From positions 1 to 64,000 of the forward strand of contig JAOVVO010000291.1 of NCBI GenBank assembly GCA_028564675.1: 64,000 bases of DNA. The letters run 5' to 3'. The stretch's first letter is position 1. Every line of letters starts with the position of its first letter. Shown piece after piece: positions 38,501 to 50,115 of this stretch. A program made the position numbers and the translations under genes. The notes under the pieces were generated by a model. It searched no databases, was not told the origin of the DNA, and was given only the letters and a program-made list of their open reading frames with translations. Source of the DNA: Onchocerca lupi. Lineage: Eukaryota; Nematoda; Chromadorea; Rhabditida; Onchocercidae.

Positions 38501-41500
38501 GAAAATTATTAAATCATTCCCTTCTCTTTTTACAAATAGGTTGGCACGAAATCAGAAATCACCAACACCACAGCTCGACTGTGTCGTTGAAACAAAAAGT
38601 AAATTTGGAGTTCGTATTTTATATGGTCGTAAAAACTTGATCAATGCCTACTATGAAATGGGAGATTCGGCTTTTGATTGTACGTCTTAATTAAGAAATT
38701 TTTTACTTTAAATTTTAAGGTGGAAGCCATATCGTTGTTGGTAAAAATGGAAGCACAGTTCTGAAAGTTTTTTTTTTCGACATATAAAAAAATTTTCGTT
38801 AATTTAATTAATCTTCGTCTAAACTTTTTTGAAATATTTCGAAATTCAGTGTTTTTTCTTGTGTATTTAAATTTAACTTCAACGATATTACATTTGAAAT
38901 AAACTTCCTTTGATCCTAAAATAAATCATTATCGAATATGATTGGTGCAAATTTTGTAATTAATCGAAAATTTTCAAATTTAATAAACATATTAAATATG
39001 CTAAATAAAAATTTATCAATGATTTATGCTGATATCATTGATTCACTTATCATTTTAACGATTTTCTTTCTTTTTAAATGGTAAAAGTACGATATTCTTG
39101 CGGTATTCTTGTAATGCCATTGATACTCGAATTTCATAATATGCAAATTCTTGATTACTTTATCAAGTAATTTCATTATAGGTAACAATAAAAAGTGTAA
39201 GGGAGAGCTCAGAAACAATGGTGGAAAAAGTATGCGATCCACAATTTCCATTTTCTTTTTAATAAAATTTTCTGTCAAAGAGAAATATTTCAAATTTAAT
39301 TTCAAAACATAAGGATTTGAATGTAATTTAATTAAGTTATATGAATTATATTTAATTTTAAAATACCTAATGCAAACAAAATTTCAAACTTTTTTCAAAT
39401 TTATTTTTCGAACTTAATTTTTTTCATCCGAATTAATTTGTTTTTCATTTGAGAAAATATTTGCTGAATATTTCTTAATAACAATAAAAATTATATCTTA
39501 ATATATGATTTTATGAAAAATACATGATTTTACAACTTCTCAATTCTTCTATTTAATTTTTGGATCTTTTTTTTTAACTGGAATAAAATTTTTAAGCATA
39601 TCATGATAAGGAAGTAGATCCGATACATGAAAAGGGATCAATTTATTTGGGATTCCGAAATGGTTACATTTTTTCCTATCGAGTAATCAACGAGAAGGAA
39701 AAATTTTCGGAAATATTGTTTTCACTCGATCTTTCACATCAGTTTTTTAAAAGTGGTAGGATATATTTTTTCATCACTGAATTTTTAATTAAATCAAAAT
39801 AGAAAATTTATCGATCACTTAATTTAATAATTTCTACAGGAAAAATTGGAAAGGACGAGGAATTATATTTACTTTCGGTTGATGGTAAAGAGACTATTGC
39901 AGTTATTTGTGGACCTGTAACATACTATCGAATATTGAATACTAATCCACGGTTTGTAATATATATTTTGTTTATCAAAGAAAAATATAAAGTTTTTGGA
40001 AAAATTCTGATATAATCACTTTTGGCATGAAATTTTTTACTTTTAGTATCAATTTTTTTCTTATTTTAATTTTTTCAATCTTTTATTTCTAATATGAAGC
40101 CATTGTATGAATATGAAAATTTATGTACATGAAAGTCATTAACGATTAAGTTTTCGCTCTATCAGAATTGGTCGTATTTATTTTTCTTGTTTAATTTTCA
40201 GAAAATTTGGTAATGCGACCGAAATTTTGCTCCCTTAATTTTTTTTAATTTGAGAAAATAATATTCAGACTTCCAAAAAAAAAAAGCCAAAATTAGGATT
40301 AAAACTTTTCATACTGAAGTTTCAAAACGATCTAAAAATGGCTAATACTTTATTTTTTGCTAAAGCTAGCTCTAAGCAATATTCCACATATTTTTGATCT
40401 AAGTTACAATATTTTGGTAAATAATGGAAGGAGAGTAGTGAAGCGGCAAAATAAAATAAATAAATGGATGAGATAGTTAGACAATAAACTAAATTTCATA
40501 ATTTTATTTCGATTATTTGACTCATAATCATGATCAAATAAATGGAATTAAATAAATGTAGCTTCTGATTTAGGAATGGCATCAAAATTATTAATTTGAA
40601 AAGAAGTGAAATGACCATAGTTAAACATCTAAAGAAAAAATGTCGAAAAGTTGATTATAATGCCAAGGTAGCAAAGCTAATTTTTTTCATGGATCATTCG
40701 ACGGCCCATGAATTGAAGTTGACTTATAATCACGATGGAAAATTAAAAACCTATTCGGATCCTAAACTGGTTACTTACTTTTTAAATTAGTAAATTTAGT
40801 CCGAAATATCTCTCAAAATTTTCACTTTAATATTATGATTCAATTTTTAATTATATAAATTTAATTTTTATCAATATATTTCATAAATTCCCAGGGAAAC
40901 TTCTTTTCTCTTCTTTTATTCAGAAAATTCTCATTGTTTTTTTCTTCTTTTTTTTTTTTATTTTTGAATTTGTGATTAGTTGATTGATTTAGAAAAAGGA
41001 TGATCTGAAAGTCATTAAAATAGACAGTAAAGCCATTCTTATGCTTTCATTTTCGTTTTATTATTTAATTTAAAATCCATTTTAGACAGAAAGAAAGAAA
41101 GTGATCTTTTTTGGTCGATTTATAAGCCTATTAAAAACTTTTTTTTTCTTCAAAAAATCTCCATAAAATTTCTTCTGATTAGATTTCAAACTACGAAACT
41201 TCTTCAAAATCCCTTAATTTACAGGAATCGCAACGTACTGTCGCATTTTGTTTGCCATTTTGCATTCGATAATTTTAGATTCATCAAAGTACGAAAAAGC
41301 TAAGACCGAATGATCATTTCATGAATTATTGACACTTTTCGAGAATTTTACATGCCAAATTATTCCATTGATGATCTTTAAATTAATCATAGCATATAGT
41401 TTTCTTTAATTTCTAAAATGAATAATTTTCAGGTTAGATTTGACAACTATCGTGGAAGTGTTAAACCGTATGAAGGCATCGAAAGCCAGTGGCCACTTCA

Positions 41501-44500
41501 TCTTCGAAATGGACGAATATTATTTTATAATTCAAAGTTTGTTTCAGAATTATTTTTATTTCACAAAATTCATACCATATCAAAAAATGTTCTTCAAGTA
41601 TCAAATTTCTACTGTTTATGAATCAAAAAAAAAAAACTTGAAAAACTTTGAAACGATAATATTCTTTAATATAGCCAAAAATATGAATTTTCATTAGTTA
41701 TGAACTTGATCAAACATCAAAAACTACTGTTTAAACGGCATAATTCACTAGCTGATTTAAATCGAAATTTGAATTTGATGTTTAATTTAAATATCTTTGA
41801 TTATCGTAATTTAATACATTCCTATTCATTCGTTGTTTTTTTTTTTTTTTTTTTTTTTTACTTTTGAGTTCAAAAATTTTGATGGCCAAAAATTGCATGT
41901 AGAAGCTTTAATAATTGACACTTTTAAGGGACAAAACGATCGAGTGGCAATACGAAATTATGCGGTTAGTGATCATATTTTCTTTTCCTTGTAATTTAAA
42001 AATTTCAATTAATGAGCTTACAGAATCGAGAATAATGAAAGATTGTAAAAATTTTCATCTTTATTCAATTTGTTTATCTTTTTTTATTTAATTTTAAGTT
42101 GACTAAATTGTTTTACTGATTATTAAAAGTCTAAGCTTTTCCTAATTTTGTCTTTATCCAATTTATTATTTAATCGTTAGTGTAGAACAAATAGAAATAA
42201 GTGATTTCGAATTTTCATAAAAGCAAAAAATGAAAAGAATTGATAAAATAAAGATAAATAATTTTTGAGCAGTTGTTAAGAATAGAATTGCTCCAGTCTA
42301 AAGAGGTTAAGGTTGGATTTAAATGCAAAAGTAACCTAGGATATTTAGTTCTTAACAAATCAAAATAGAAAGCAACATTGTTAATTATTAGTACTTTGAA
42401 TTTTTATCATTACTTATCAAAATAATTTTTTTTAGTCCAAATCAGTCATCCATTGCTTATAAAAAAATTATGACTAATTATGGAAATTATGTCAATACGC
42501 TTTCATATTTTCGCAATGAATACGTTGAAGATGAGTATGTTATGCGCATTGTTTGGTTTTTTAAAAATCATTAGTTTAAAAAAGTTAAAAAATCAATTTT
42601 AAAAAAAAAATAAATTTTCATTTGTTTTGATGCTTAAAGAAAGTTTAACGAAGCATTTTTGAATTTCATATTAAACAAACTTCAACTAATAATGCAATTG
42701 AATATGCAAACAGTAAGACATAATGATCAAGTCATTGAAAAGAAATTTTCCTTAAAACTATTATCGTAATTTAATTTAAATTAATCCTCTGATATCAAGT
42801 TTATCGATTTAAATCATTTCGCTTGAATTACTTCAGATATATGGAATTATTTCGCAATAATACACAGAAATTTCCAATATCTTTCTATGGAGTAGTTAAT
42901 TGTACCGTTTTTATAGTAATGAAATTTGAGGATTTCGAAAAAGTAAAATTAGAAAACACTGGTATGCACGTTTCAGAATCATAACAGAATATCATCTTAC
43001 ATAATATAAAACAAAATGGAATGCCAAATTATGATTTGTGAATTTCGGGTGATTCGAAGTTTTTCAGATGTAATATTCTTCTTAGAATTGACGAGATTAG
43101 TAATTTTTAGAAAAATTAAAAATTTCAGGATGCAATAAATCATATAAAATACGTGCGATTCTTTTGGATTCTTACATAACTGTTCTACGAACCAAAGATG
43201 GCATAAACGTTGAAGCAGTACGAATCAAAGCATCGCTAGATTGTGAAAATGTGGAAAAAGCAGTCATGAAGTAAGCTTTCTTTTTTATTTATTAATAAAT
43301 AATATATTAATTGGTTAATTAATCAATTGATTAATTAATACATTTCACAAATGTTTATAATGTTTGCAACTTACACAAAACGTTACTTCGTACATAAAAT
43401 TATGATATTACAGTAGCATGAAGTAACATAAGAAACAGAAAAGTATTTGATGATCAACTTCTTGCAAAGATTCTAATACAAAGAAAAGTTTTCATTATTA
43501 TTAGCAATTTTCTAATTATTAATTCTTGTCAAAAATAAGTCCTTCTGATCAAAAATAATAAATTCTAGTGAAAAACAATTTTTTCTTGAGATGTAATTTT
43601 CAAAAATTTTATGAAATTTTTTTTTAGAAATGAAGTTATTGCTTACACACATAAATTGCTGGATTCAGAATTCGAGAAAAACAATACATTTCAAATCGCA
43701 CCTAACACATTTGATACCATTCATGTTATTGGTGAATATCTATATTATCAATATCAACCACGCACGGAGTGCATTTATAATTTCAGAAGACGCAAAATCA
43801 CAAAAGCTTTAGATAAAGAAATTAAAGATTCACCATTTCCTGCATTAGCGGTGAGTTTTTTCATACTTTTCGAGAATTCCCTACTCGAAAATTCTACCAT
43901 AAAAATTATTCGAGAATAATGGCAAGTTTATGAAGGAATATATTATGATTTCATCACTTCAATTACTTTATTTTTAGGTATCATATAGACAATTAATGAA
44001 GGTTAGCTCATTCAAATTCTTTCCTTCTTTTTATTGCATTTTGTTTCATTTATGATTTTGTTCTAAACGTCCTTTTTATATTATTTACAAAACAATGGTT
44101 AAAACTTTTCGAACATTGAAATATTTCCTTCAACGAAAGTTTTATTAAATTTCACGAAATATATAGTAAAATCTTCTGCAAGATATTAAATTTTGCTCCA
44201 TATTTTTTCAAAATATTTTTTTGAAATTATTTAATGTTTAAGAAATGATATCTGGAAATGATTTTACTTAAAATACAGCTCTGAAATTCAATTAGACCAA
44301 TACTATATATGTGACTTTTAATGTCGAAGCATTACTAACTCATACCAACTTATAGGCATTCTTTTTTTTTTTTTTTTGAAAGTTTTAAGATCATTTGCTA
44401 CGAAAGAATGATAATAAAGGTAATTATTATGAGTAAGGCTTGAAAAATATTTTTAGCCTCCTTGTGATCTTGAAATGTCCTCAGCGATGTATGATGAATC

Positions 44501-46822
44501 AGTTCCTGGCGTGGTTTACGTAATGAGACGTAAAAATGATGTTGAATTAGTGACACCAAATGTAATAGTTTCTGATACTCTGAAACAAATTCAGTCGGCA
44601 AAATTCCTGACTAATTTCATCTATTCCACATCACTTCCATATGTTCTTTATAAGTAAGTCTTAATAATTTTTTATTAATTTTATTTCTATAAAAAAAATT
44701 TTAACTTAATTATTATTCATATGAAAAGTGCGTGTGTCACGTTTTGGCAGTTTAGAGATTTCTTACAACAGTCAACGAATTCTGCCATCAACATCGATTT
44801 TCGATTTAAAGATTCCTAAATAGATCTAGTCATCTGATCTTAAATTTTCCAATAATATTGCAATGTTTCATAATTTGCAGTGATTCCAAAGGTGCCTCAG
44901 TTTTAAGTGTCGAGAATCCTGATGAGTAAGTGCAATTTTTGATCATTCTTGAACAGTTTACTGATCTAGTCTAATTTTATCCTACAAATTGCAAAATAGT
45001 GCATTAATTTAAGTTTCGCCATTTTTGAAGTAAAAACAACAAAATTAAACTAAAGATTCTATTCATTTGAGTAATATTGGTAATATATAGAAATAAATTT
45101 ATCCAAACGAACATTTATTCACTTTTAATACTTAAAATATTTTTGCAGAATTTATTTGAGATGAAAATCTTTTATATTCATTTTGTAAAATTTCAAAAAT
45201 ATAAAGCTATAAGTTTCCCTATATCATTATGTTTATTTTTTGATACAGCTAAAAGTTTTAGTGTAAAAATAACTTTCGAAGATAAATTTGATTTTATTGG
45301 TATCTACATGGGGAAAATTCTATATACAGCAACGTAAGTATTGTTCACTTTTGTATTCCTTCTGAATCGAAATCGATATGCATTGCTTGCAATAATTTAA
45401 TTATAATTCTATGATGATTTAAATCATTTAACTCTTATTTTTACGCTTTATCACCAATTTTCTCTTTTGATGGAAATTTTCGTTTTTTTTTTTTTTTTTT
45501 ATTTATTAACTTTTTAGTGAAGTAGCATATATTCTGGGTTCGGAAATCGATGCAATTGAAAAACGAATGAATGATACTGCTGCTGTTACCAAAGCTATAC
45601 CAAAACGAGATTTTGAAAGTAACATATCATTCATTTTTTTAAATAAAATCCCAATAAAGTCATGTTAAATATGTTTATATAGAAGGGGAGTAGGATCGTT
45701 ATGCATGAGCTAAAATTTTTTATAAAATTAAATGTAACTTTTAGTGAAGCAAGTCGAGCATATGCTGCAGCATTTTTGGCTTGCTTCATTTCTGGTACTA
45801 ATTTTTGCACTCAACTTTTCTTTCCTTCTTAGGATTGAATAAATTAATTCCAAGAATATCTTAATTTGTAAATATGTTCATTAAAATCGGATGGTTTCAG
45901 AAGCCGCATTTGGAGAAGAAAGTGAAATTATTGGAAGACCAGAAATTCGCGCCGAAAGATGTAGACTTTTAAATGCGTAAGTTTCAGCGTAAGATGTATT
46001 TTTTCACATATTTTTCGAAAATCTTTATGTGGTTTTCGTTAAAAAACAAACAAGATCTGGAACTTCCGGAATGTCATTGATTCTTGAAATGGCAATATTT
46101 CAATTGAATCTTAATAGATGCTCTCTATTGATCATCGATAATCCAACATTTGGCTCTAGTTTTGAATTTCGAAGTAATGGTGCGTTATGCATAAATGTTT
46201 GCAAAGTTTAGTTATTCTTCGCTACATATTACTGACTAGTTGAATATTTACAGGCCTTTTTTTATGGCATTTATATTGAAAGTTGGTGTTTTGGATTTGT
46301 TACTTTTGTTAATTTTATTCATCTTTATTATTTATCATCGATCGCATATCATACCAGCACGACGTCGTTACAAAATTAAAATGGGCATTCTGAAGCATCG
46401 TAAAAAGCGTAAGCTACGTGATCGTGCACGTCGACGTCTTCGAAGTATGTTTGACATGTGTTTCGAAAGCTTCAAAGATTGATATTGTATAATTAAATTA
46501 AATTAATAAGATTTCCCAAACAATCTGATAATTAAAATGAGCTAATTAAGCTAAGAAACAGTCATTGAAATATTTTCGCAGCAATTAGAGGATAATTTCA
46601 TTTTTAGAGCTCAATATATTACGCCGTAGACGAAAGAAAATTCAACAAGAAAAAGAGGCGAAACGGCAAGCTGAATTTCTTGTTAAGGCAGTTGATGCAT
46701 TAGGTGCAGCGAAAGCTGCAGATGAAAAGAAAAAATCTTCATCGACATCCAGCAGTGATCTGGTCACAGCTGGAGGTATTCCAAATCCAAATCCAGATCA
46801 AGCAAATCCTCCAGCTCAATAG
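35503..46822 (+). CDS. large type I membrane protein, unrecognised; form ending in a basic tail
   Basis: An exon chain starting at 35503 with a signal peptide (MNLAIIVIITVLLSQRLIEC). Exons: 35503-35595, 35770-35861, 36306-36375, 36947-37240, 38265-38371, 38540-38679, 39597-39755, 39840-39951, 40574-about 40717, 41433-41536, 41870-41964, 42446-42534, 42837-42961, 43129-43270, 43628-43850, 43978-44001 (24 nt), 44457-44653, 44881-44925, 45256-45333, 45518-45618, 45901-45976, 46254-46444, 46608-46822. Total about 971 residues. The large lumenal part has several NxS/T sites. Exon 46254 carries one membrane segment (LLLLLILFIFII), followed by a very basic tail (RRRYKIKMGILKHRKKRKLR), an apparent coiled region and a Ser/Pro-rich end. 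The weakest join is 40717 to 41433. If the exon runs on, it meets a stop at 40790, so two genes are possible. AATAAA at 46988-46993. Family and function are unknown to me. Confidence 0.75.
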
Positions 46823-49800
46823 ATCAGTAGGGAAGGGCATGCTAATCACAGATCAGAAGCAAAATTAATTCAAACAATATCCATGATTGATTGTTTGTTC
46901 ATGCAATGATTCTACGTATTTTGTTTTATCTAGAGTCAATAATAATTCCTGTCTTTCTTTGCCTATCTTTTGCATTACTTAATTCGCAATAAATTTTTCA
47001 ATTAATTAAATCAGTGAAAAACTCAACAATAATATTGTCGTAAGCAAAAAAAGAAATTCACGTTGCCAAATCACATATATTTAATTTCTACTATAATTGC
47101 TACTTTTTTCTTGAAGTTTTCTTTCAATCAGTTTGAAAAAATGTAATATACCGGAGAACTGTTATGATATGATTTATAATAAAATAGTGAAGATTCGAGC
47201 AGCTCTCTTTCCTGGTATACTTAAGTCATAAACAGATTACTTATAGAGTTTTCTGGAATTTCTTAAAATAAAATGATAGGTTAAATCTATACAAATATTT
47301 ATCATATTTAATGCAATAAAAAAGCAGTAATAAGGAAAAGTAGAAAAGTGCATTCCTAAAATTGCCTAAATATGACAAATGTGTTAATGAAATAATCAAT
47401 TAATAATTATTCCGTTAATCAGTTGATCGTAATTAATAGGCAGTCTAATCAGCTGATCAAATTTTCAAGCATGTTAACTGTTTCATTACTCAAAACATAA
47501 AAAATAAACCCAAATTAATTGTGAAAAGCATAAAGCCATCAATTTATTTTTTATTTCTTACTTCCAAATGATTTGATGCGGAGTCAGAGCTGCATCAATG
47601 AACATTTGAATTATGAGACTATTTGTAGTTTAAGTTTTAATCCAAAATAAAATTTACATATCAAAGCAAATAGCAAATGGTACTTTTTCTAAAGCAAAAG
47701 GGTAATATGTACCACAAATTTTTGATTACTGCAAAAGAAATCTTTCATACAAAATTTTTGCATAGTATCATTCTTTTTGAAAATATTAGTTCTTGCAATC
47801 TTTCTTTATCAGCAAATAACTGTAATATTCCCATTTTTATTTCGCAAGATTGAATTTATTTTTAAATATTTCAAATTTGCATATAAAAAATCATCGAAAT
47901 TCCAACTTTTGTAAAGTGGAATTTTTAAATTATTGTCATTTTTAACAATAATATTCTTTTAAACGGTTTGTTTCTTTTAGTGCTTCATTAAAAATTAGGA
48001 CTTTAAGGATATTAAATTCGAATAATTAACTACGATTTTAGAATTCATTATAATTTTCATGTAACTGATTTTTAAAATAAACAAAAACTATTTGGGGAAA
48101 AAGTCTGCCAGTTTGGTTTGTACTTTGGATTGAATTCTTGATCCTTGTGATTCCGCTACGTTGACAATAGCCTTTTTTGGTTTTATGCGATACTGTAAAA
48201 AATACCAACTTGAAAATACTAAAGACTAAATGAATATATAGTAAATAATAAAAAATACCAACAATGATCTGAATCTCACCACGTTGTCGAACTTTTCTTT
48301 CCTGATTGTTGTTTTCTTTTCATTCCACCATTATTTTTGCTTGTTTCTACATAACTATTGATTCATTTGAACTATGACCCCTGATGAACTGTCATTCATG
48401 CTGTTAAACTGTCAAATTGCTGTTTCTACTGTTTCTGAACCGTTAGCGAAATTGAATTGGAACTGAACTGACCCTGACATCGACCTGGGTGTTGATTTAA
48501 TTCAAGTTCCCGCCTTTTTATATGGATGATCTTTGGTCTTGATAGTGGTTGATAATTGACAATATCCTAATTACACAAAAGGCTTGTCATCAAAACAGAG
48601 GGTAAGAGATAGACAATGCCTACAATATTTCAAACAATTTACATATGTCATAATTCTTTCAACATTCCACACAATTTAAGATAGATTTCAACAATTTATA
48701 ATCTCTATTAGCAGATCAGAAAATGAAAGAATAAAAGCTTTTGTATCAGATCAAAGGAGATATTTTTGCTATATTATTTCATCATAAATAAATTTGCTGC
48801 AAAATATTTTGATTTTATCGGTGAGTTAGAAGAAAGAAGATTATCAGATAAAAAAAGTTATTAGTTATCAGAAATGGATATCGCAAATAAGTTTTATAAA
48901 AATTTGAGATCAAAGATGTGGTCAAAACGAAACTTTCAATCATACGTTTTAGGATGAATTGCTACAATTTTAAATCGAATAAGAAATGAGTGAATTCTTG
49001 TTTATAAAACTTTGTTTTAATTTAAGCCAAAAAAAGTCGATCTCAAAGTGGTTTGCTATATAAAACGAATATTCAATTCGATTAATATGGTTGAAAAAAT
49101 ATCTCCAACAAGAGATATTTGTAATTTATATTTTCTTTACTCAAGTCTAAACATAAAGCATAGATCAGTTGTAGTTAATCGAATTTATGCTGTAATCAAT
49201 ATTTATGCTGTACACTGTATCATTAAAAATATATTATGCATGTTTAAGTGAAAATTTTCAATTATAATAAAATATTGCAGTAATAATCGAATACTTTTAA
49301 TATCTTTAATGGATATTATTTAATTTCTAGAAATTTTTTCCTTTCACTTATTATCATTTCAGCAGATGAGCAAGCAGAAGCACTAGTGAGTTTATCACTA
49401 ACGCATACTTATTTGATTAGTGGTGGAATGCTTTTGAGTTGCTGCATTTTACCGCTTTTTTATTTTTGGTTCTGTCATCCGTAAGCTATTCTTTTTTCCC
49501 GCATTAAGAAATTACGATCATATTGCGAAAGTAATTTAATGAATTTGAAGACTTTTGATGATAGAATTGCTAATTATTTGATTTTATTATTGTAAAATGT
49601 GAAATTAAATTTCAGAATATTATGCAAATATTTCACAGCTATTAAAATATTGAAAAGCAAAAAAGTAGAATTGGAAGAAACACAAATCGATGAAATTGAA
49701 GTAATGGAATTTATGCCTGATGAAGCACCAGATCATATAAATATTCGACGTGACCCCATTTTTGATGACATAAAGGTTTTTTTTTTTTTCTTTTTTTTTA

Positions 49801-50115
49801 AACTATATAAAGATTTTATGATTAGTTAATTGCTTATAATGTTTATTACATTAATAAGTGTTCATTTAGAAAAATATATAAAATTTTAAGGCATTTCGTC
49901 ACAGGCATCATCATCTAATAAGGCCGATACATCGACGACAACAAAAGGATAAAAAAGTTTCATCAAGTGAAAAATTATCAGAACAAGAAAAAAAAACTGA
50001 ACCTACACCGGAAGATTTGCATACCTCTAGAAGTAAAAGTGGTCCAGAGCAACAATTGGCATCCACTGAAATTACATTTTCCGATCCGGAACGTGCACAG
50101 CTTCATATTCTCTAG
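46055..50115 (+). CDS. alternative 3' exons of the large membrane protein (second membrane segment and tail)
   Basis: Exons 46055-46173, 49363-49480, 49616-49775 and 49891-50115. The donor at 45976 leaves phase 2, which fits both exon 46254 (basic-tail form) and exon 46055. Exon 46055 ends phase 1, which fits exon 49363 but not 46254. The path therefore gives a form of about 1,043 residues with a different membrane span (ISGGMLLSCCILPLFYFW), a Glu-rich juxtamembrane stretch (VELEETQIDEIEVMEF) and a His/Arg then Ser/Glu-rich tail ending ERAQLHIL. The acceptor at 49361 is a CAGCAG tandem, which could add or drop one codon. It could instead be a separate gene whose first exons I cannot find. Coding quality of these exons is good; the linkage is inference. 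Confidence 0.55.
46823..48087. other. 3' UTR of the basic-tail form and non-coding DNA
   Basis: Contains AATAAA at 46988-46993 and a TTAATCAGTTGATCG-like stretch (47380-47510) that resembles the sequence near 24950-25190. No exon is supported. Confidence 0.45.
48088..48480 (-). CDS. tiny protein ending in a PCNA-interacting (PIP) box
   Basis: The well-supported part is the last exon, 48192-48088. It follows TTTTTTACAG and encodes 34 residues ending QTKLADFFPK and a stop. QxxLxxFF is the canonical PIP box, which docks replication and repair proteins on PCNA; C-terminal placement is common. The upstream part is basic (YRIKPKK). A possible first exon at 48480-48430 encodes MSGSVQFQFNFANGSET and would join in phase through a GTAGAA donor, giving 51 residues. 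This first exon is uncertain. An E2F-like GGCGGGAA lies 27 nt upstream of that ATG. The gene sits, on the opposite strand, inside the long intron of the large membrane-protein gene. I recognise no named homologue. A longer alternative reading of the last exon in another frame exists but lacks the motif. Confidence 0.42.
48507..48514 (-). promoter_or_regulatory. E2F-like site
   Basis: GGCGGGAA on the minus strand matches the E2F core (TTSSCGCC on the other strand). It stands out in very AT-rich DNA and lies just upstream of the candidate PIP-box gene, consistent with S-phase expression. Binding is not shown. Confidence 0.4.
48515..49362. other. intron of the second form / upstream of the PIP-box gene
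   Basis: No supported exon. The plus frame at 49048-49251 has no splice-linked partners or recognisable content. Confidence 0.4.

Noticed and set aside
41418..41621. Frame giving MNNFQVRFDNYRGSVK
   Set aside because: Its exit phase cannot join the next exon without a stop. The overlapping frame (LDLTTIVEVLNRMK) joins cleanly.
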